DNA of 9,569 bases from an uncultured Prevotella sp. GTDB lineage: Bacteria; Bacteroidota; Bacteroidia; Bacteroidales; Bacteroidaceae. The stretch lies in the NCBI GenBank assembly GCA_938023885.1, contig CALJCU010000250.1, forward strand, positions 1 through 9,569. The letters are read 5' to 3'. The stretch's first letter is position 1; the number at the start of each line of letters is the position of its first letter. Under the pieces are notes generated by a model, which worked only from the letters and a program-made list of their open reading frames with translations, had not been told where the DNA came from and did not search any database. Made by a program: the position numbers and the translations under genes. Shown piece after piece: positions 6,335 to 9,569 of the stretch.

Positions 6335-7534
6335 TTAGTGCGCACGATACCATTTATAAAGTCTTCCGACACCATCCTCGATCCCCACCTTGTGGCTCCA
6401 CCCGAGGCTGTGGAGCTTCGAGATGTCGATGAGTTTCCGCGGTGTGCCGTTGGGTTTAGTCTTGTCCCATACGATCTCGCCCTCGAAGCCGACGGTCTTC
6501 TTCACGAGTTCTGCCAGTGCTTTGATGGACAGTTCCTTGCCTGTACCCACGTTGATGTGGCAGTTGCGGATCTCGCCGAGAGAAGGAATGGCACCGCCGC
6601 GTCCTTCCGAGTTGTTACGGTTGACCTCGCCATCGGTCTTGGCACCGTAGAAGACACTGGAATATTTCTCGATGCCGATGATATCCTTGAAGTCGACATT
6701 GAGCAGGATATAGACGGAGGCGTCGGCCATGTCCTCCGACCAGATGAACTCACGCAGCGGGGATCCGTCGCCCCACAGCGTCACCTTGTTGTTCTCGATA
6801 CCGTAGAAGGCGAGGGCTTTCTTGATGCGTTCCTGTGGGTTCTTGCCGTCGACGTTCCCCTCACTGATGATGGTGCGCAGCTTATCCGTGGGGTTGATGG
6901 GCCTCAGATCCATGTCGTGACGGATACCCCCCCAGGCACCCTCATGGAGTAGTTTGGCGAGGAAAATCTTACGCATCATGGCCGGCATGACGTGAGAGTT
7001 CTCCAAATGAAAATTATCGTTGGGGCCGTAAAGGTTCGTGGGCATGACAGCGATATAGTTGGTGCCGTACTGGAGGTTGTAGCTTTCGCACATCTTCAGT
7101 CCGGCGATCTTTGCGATGGCATACTCTTCGTTGGTGTATTCGAGCGGGGAGGTGAGAAGCGTGTCTTCCTTCATCGGCTGGGGCGCGTTCTTGGGGTAAA
7201 TGCAGGTGGAACCGAGGAAGAGCAGCTTCTTCACATGGTGCTTGTAAGCCTGTTCGATGACGTTGCACTGTATCTTCATGTTCTGCATGATGAAGTCGGC
7301 ACGGTAGAGTGAGTTGGCCAGGATGCCGCCGACGAAAGCCGCTGCCAGGATCACGGCATCGGGCTGCTCCTCATCGAAGAAGCGCTTCACTGCAAGCTGA
7401 TCCGTGAGGTCCAGTTCCTTATGGGTACGGCCCACGAGGTTGTGGTAACCGCGTTTCTCTAGGTTGTTCCATATAGCCGACCCCACGAGACCGTGGTGTC
7501 CGGCAACATAAATCTTACTTGATTTGTCTAACAT
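6335..7534 (-). CDS. fcl: GDP-L-fucose synthase (GDP-4-keto-6-deoxymannose 3,5-epimerase-4-reductase)
   Basis: Converts GDP-4-keto-6-deoxy-D-mannose, made by Gmd, to GDP-L-fucose with NADPH; the product feeds fucosylated capsule, O-glycans or other surface glycans. It is an extended short-chain dehydrogenase: GHHGLVG at 12-18 binds the nucleotide, and the catalytic set S109, C111, Y138, K142 and H181 is intact, each exactly two places after the E. coli residues S107, C109, Y136, K140 and H179. NLYGPNDNF (167-175), GSPLREF (257-263), INVGTG (327-332) and KPNGTPRK (360-367) are further signatures. At 399 residues it is about 80 longer than the E. coli enzyme; the extra length lies at about 197-248 and 282-320. 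Gmd is not in the window. The small membrane peptide follows 13 bases later. The promoter box is at 7562-7569. Confident call. Confidence 0.96.
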   Translation of the reverse strand: MLDKSSKIYVAGHHGLVGSAIWNNLEKRGYHNLVGRTHKELDLTDQLAVKRFFDEEQPDAVILAAAFVGGILANSLYRADFIMQNMKIQCNVIEQAYKHHVKKLLFLGSTCIYPKNAPQPMKEDTLLTSPLEYTNEEYAIAKIAGLKMCESYNLQYGTNYIAVMPTNLYGPNDNFHLENSHVMPAMMRKIFLAKLLHEGAWGGIRHDMDLRPINPTDKLRTIISEGNVDGKNPQERIKKALAFYGIENNKVTLWGDGSPLREFIWSEDMADASVYILLNVDFKDIIGIEKYSSVFYGAKTDGEVNRNNSEGRGGAIPSLGEIRNCHINVGTGKELSIKALAELVKKTVGFEGEIVWDKTKPNGTPRKLIDISKLHSLGWSHKVGIEDGVGRLYKWYRAH

Positions 7535-7561
7535 CTTAATATAATATCTTTAATTTGCGTG

Positions 7562-7569
7562 CAAAGTTA
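7562..7569 (-). promoter_or_regulatory. -7 box for fcl
   Basis: TAACTTTG on the minus strand, followed by CA, 27 bases before the fcl ATG. TTG triplets upstream (7585-7583 and 7607-7605) are at 13 and 35 bases, neither the normal spacing, so the -33 element is unclear. Confidence 0.6.
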
Positions 7570-7652
7570 CGAATAAATAAGGCAAAAGAATAAAAAAGAT
7601 GTCACAAAAGATTTGTTCTTTATTGATTATCATTTTTCTTGTATAATATTTC

Positions 7653-7789
7653 TTCATGCAGAGCCGCAGAGCGATAATGAGCTGTAGAGAATGGGCATTG
7701 AGCCGTGGCGTTTGCAGGAGTGGGGCTTGTGTCCCCTCAAAAAACCCAGGCTCTCTGCTGCTCTAAAATTCTCTGCTGCTCTGCGTGAA
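7653..7789. repeat. CTCTGC-type imperfect palindromic repeat upstream of DUF4301 gene
   Basis: The left arm TTCATGCAGAGCCGCAGAG (7653-7671) and the right arm CTCTGCTGCTCTGCGTGAA (7771-7789) are reverse complements over 19 bases with two mismatches. A second copy of CTCTGCTGCTCT (7753-7764) precedes the right arm by exactly 18 bases (7771-7782). The element is non-coding and AT-rich DNA flanks it. Text of this kind, runs of CTCTGC with the ending GCGTGAA, is recalled from dispersed intergenic repeats in Bacteroidetes genomes; only the symmetry itself is shown here. Confidence 0.6.
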
Positions 7790-7887
7790 AAGCTATGGGC
7801 TTGCCTTTGGTTCATATTACTTGTGGATCGCTCGTGGAAATATTGTTAAAATATGGTTGAAGCGGTGCAGATTTGTCGGAAATTGTG

Positions 7888-7895
7888 TATATTTG
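7888..7895 (+). promoter_or_regulatory. -7 box for the DUF4301 gene
   Basis: TATATTTG followed by CA, 29 bases upstream of the ATG at 7925, in line with the other promoters of the window. TTG triplets upstream lie at 12 and 28 bases from it, not at the usual 20, so the -33 element is not evident. Confidence 0.55.
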
Positions 7896-7924
7896 CAATC
7901 GTATAATTCTAAAACCAGCACAAC

Positions 7925-9442
7925 ATGCTAACTCAACAAGACAAGCAACAGATTGAAGGCCGCGGCATGACCGTCGCCCGGGTAGAACATCAGCTCGAAG
8001 AGATCGCCCAGGGCTTCCCGTTTCTCAAGCTCGAGGCCGCTGCGGCCGTGGGCAAGGGTATCACCGTGGAGGATGCCAGGGGTCAGAAGGCTGCTGTCGA
8101 TAAATGGCAGGGTTATAAGGACGCAGGACATAAGATCATGAAGTTCGTGCCCGCTTCGGGTGCCGCAAGCCGTATGTTCAAGAATATGTTCGCATTCCTC
8201 AATGCTGACTATCAGGAGCCTCAGACTGATTTCGAGAAGGATTTCTTCAAGCATATTGAGAAGTTCGCTTTCTACGAAACACTTAATGCCAAATGCAAGG
8301 AGAACAACGGCAAGGATATCGCCACACTCGTGAAAGAGGGCGATTATAAAACTGTCGTGGCTAGCCTGCTCAACAAGGAAGGACTCAACTATGGCCAGCT
8401 GCCTAAAGGCCTGCTGCTCTTCCACCGCTATGCAGACGGCGTGCGCACGCCGATGGAGGAACACCTCGTGGAGGCTGCGCTTTATGCCAGTTCGGGGGGT
8501 GAGGCGCATATCCATTACACTGTCTCGCATGACCATCTGAAGCTCTTCGAGCAGAAAGTGGCGGAGAAGAAGGCGCAGTATGAGCGGAAGTTCAATGTGA
8601 AATACGATATCTCGTTCTCAGAGCAGAAACCGTCTACGGATACGGTGTCTGCCAATCCTGATAACACACCTTTCCGTAACGAGGACGGCACGCTGCTCTT
8701 CCGTCCCGGTGGGCATGGTGCACTGATCGAGAACCTCAATGATATTGATGCTGATGTCGTGTTCATCAAGAATATCGACAATGTGGTGCCTGACCGGCTG
8801 AAGGAGGACACTGTGCACTGGAAGCAGGTCATCGGCGGCGTGCTTGTTGATGTGCAGGATAAGATCTTTGGATATCTGCGTGTCCTCGACTCAGGCGTGT
8901 ATAATCATGAGAAGATTGAGGAGATCATCCGTTTCGTGCAGCATGTGCTCTGCACACGCAAGGAAGACATCAAGGAACTGGAAGACGGTGATCTTGTGCC
9001 TTATCTCCACGGAAAGCTCAACAGGCCTCTCCGTGTGTGCGGCGTGGTACATAATGTGGGTGAGCCGGGTGGCGGCCCGTTCCTCGCCTATAACCAGGAT
9101 GGCACCGTGAGCCCGCAGATCCTGGAGAGCTCGCAGATAGACAAGAGCAATGAGGCCTATGTGAAGATGTTCACGGGCAGTACTCACTTCAACCCGGTAG
9201 ATCTCGTGTGCGCCATTAGGAACTACAAAGGCGAAGCTTTCAACCTGACGGCCTATGTAGACAAGTCAACAGGATTCATCAGTGCGAAGTCAAAGAACGG
9301 ACGCGACCTGAAAGCACTGGAACTGCCAGGACTATGGAACGGAGCGATGAGCGACTGGAACACCGTCTTCGTGGAAGTTCCTCTCGACACCTTTAATCCG
9401 GTAAAGACAGTCAACGACCTTTTGCGCGAACAGCATCAGTAA
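7925..9442 (+). CDS. DUF4301 family protein, nucleotidyltransferase-like
   Basis: A 505-residue cytoplasmic protein with no signal peptide or membrane segment, matching in length and text the uncharacterised DUF4301 family of Bacteroidetes. Function is not established. Motifs suggest a UDP-sugar pyrophosphorylase-type fold: a glycine/serine loop VPASGAASRM at 75-84 where such enzymes have GGxGTRLG; LFRPGGHGALIENL at 258-271 and FIKNIDNVVPD at 280-290, arranged like the PxGxG...VDN pair of the UDPGP family. Later come HNVGEPGGGPFL (376-387), FNPVDLV (422-428) and FVEVPLDTFNPVKT near the end, possibly substrate-binding. The ATG at 7925 directly follows the promoter and begins a polar helix. It diverges from fcl, so a link with sugar nucleotides is attractive but unproven. 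No terminator is visible after the TAA. Family call about 0.9; activity is inference. Confidence 0.88.
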   Translation: MLTQQDKQQIEGRGMTVARVEHQLEEIAQGFPFLKLEAAAAVGKGITVEDARGQKAAVDKWQGYKDAGHKIMKFVPASGAASRMFKNMFAFLNADYQEPQTDFEKDFFKHIEKFAFYETLNAKCKENNGKDIATLVKEGDYKTVVASLLNKEGLNYGQLPKGLLLFHRYADGVRTPMEEHLVEAALYASSGGEAHIHYTVSHDHLKLFEQKVAEKKAQYERKFNVKYDISFSEQKPSTDTVSANPDNTPFRNEDGTLLFRPGGHGALIENLNDIDADVVFIKNIDNVVPDRLKEDTVHWKQVIGGVLVDVQDKIFGYLRVLDSGVYNHEKIEEIIRFVQHVLCTRKEDIKELEDGDLVPYLHGKLNRPLRVCGVVHNVGEPGGGPFLAYNQDGTVSPQILESSQIDKSNEAYVKMFTGSTHFNPVDLVCAIRNYKGEAFNLTAYVDKSTGFISAKSKNGRDLKALELPGLWNGAMSDWNTVFVEVPLDTFNPVKTVNDLLREQHQ

Positions 9443-9569
9443 GCACTCTGCCGTCATGCCTGTCGGTGACAGTCAACTTGTCCAACAAGCCAACGAGCAC
9501 GTCACCTACTACAAATCTTTGAAAAAGAGCGGCTGCACATCTGTAGTTCCCAATCGCTTGGGAAAGGTT
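9443..9569. other. Unassigned right end
   Basis: 127 bases after the DUF4301 stop. A plus-strand frame from an ATG at 9456 stays open to the edge (38 codons, beginning MPVGDSQLVQQANEHV), and a minus-strand frame entering from the edge ends at a TAG at 9509-9511 with ...QPLFFKDL, which could be the C terminus of a gene beyond the window. I cannot choose between them. Short perfect stems occur at 9549-9562 (CCCAA/TTGGG around TCGC) and around CTTGT/ACAAG. Confidence 0.35.

Larger units (their letters stand above)
7535..7924. other. Divergent intergenic region between fcl and the DUF4301 gene
   Basis: 390 bases without a protein gene. From left to right: the fcl promoter at 7562-7569 (minus), an AT-rich stretch to about 7650, a large CTCTGC-type inverted repeat from 7653 to 7789, and the promoter of the DUF4301 gene at 7888-7895. 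I found no tRNA, riboswitch or credible small protein here. Confidence 0.7.

Noticed and set aside
7653..7789. CRISPR array or tRNA in the CTCTGC repeat region
   Set aside because: There are only two direct copies of a 12-mer with an 18-base step and no uniform spacers; no cloverleaf or CCA-like end can be drawn.
7928..8536. 202-codon minus-strand frame
   Set aside because: Antisense to the DUF4301 gene; no family resemblance and no promoter on its 5' side.
1..9569. Defence system, toxin-antitoxin pair, phage or transposon genes
   Set aside because: Each gene of reasonable length is assigned to metabolism or the envelope, and none shows nuclease, recombinase, transposase or toxin motifs.

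Overview
The window looks like chromosomal DNA of a Bacteroidales bacterium, most likely Prevotellaceae. The evidence is a set of promoter-like boxes of the form TAnnTTTGCA (the Bacteroidetes -7 element), no Shine-Dalgarno sequences before any start, a DUF4301 protein (a family seen mainly in Bacteroidetes), and Bacteroidetes-style versions of GlnRS, MltG, RpiB and GDP-fucose synthase. I see no insertion sequence, phage gene, CRISPR array, rRNA or tRNA. The content is core housekeeping and cell-envelope genes.

Layout. Positions 1-1342 (minus) hold the 5' three quarters of glnS, cut by the window edge. A non-coding stretch (1343-1660) carries the glnS promoter and a strong hairpin that ends mltG transcription. 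mltG (1661-2707, minus) and a Gph-type HAD phosphatase (2777-3415, plus) diverge from a 69-bp spacer whose two -7 boxes form a perfect 10-bp inverted repeat. The phosphatase converges on rpiB with 13 bp between them.

From 7534 down to 3429 five genes run on the minus strand: fcl (GDP-L-fucose synthase), a previously unlisted 55-residue single-pass membrane peptide, a secreted GH25 muramidase, a zinc-ribbon/transmembrane/repeat/NTF2-like protein, and rpiB. fcl plus the small peptide form one tight pair. GH25, the zinc-ribbon protein and rpiB probably form a second unit with its own promoter, separated by about 250 bp holding a likely repeat remnant. A 390-bp divergent region (7535-7924) holds the fcl and DUF4301 promoters around a large imperfect palindrome of CTCTGC-type repeats. 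DUF4301 (7925-9442, plus) follows, and the last 127 bp cannot be assigned.

How the genes fit: MltG cleaves nascent peptidoglycan glycan strands, the GH25 enzyme hydrolyses the same MurNAc-GlcNAc bonds, and Fcl makes GDP-fucose for surface glycans, so the centre of the window leans towards the envelope. GlnRS, RpiB and the phosphatase are general metabolism. The most interesting items are the DUF4301 protein, whose motifs resemble UDP-sugar pyrophosphorylases; the modular zinc-ribbon membrane protein; the small membrane peptide behind fcl; and the near-leaderless promoters of the GH25 and phosphatase genes. I found no convincing evidence for a wholly new multi-gene system.
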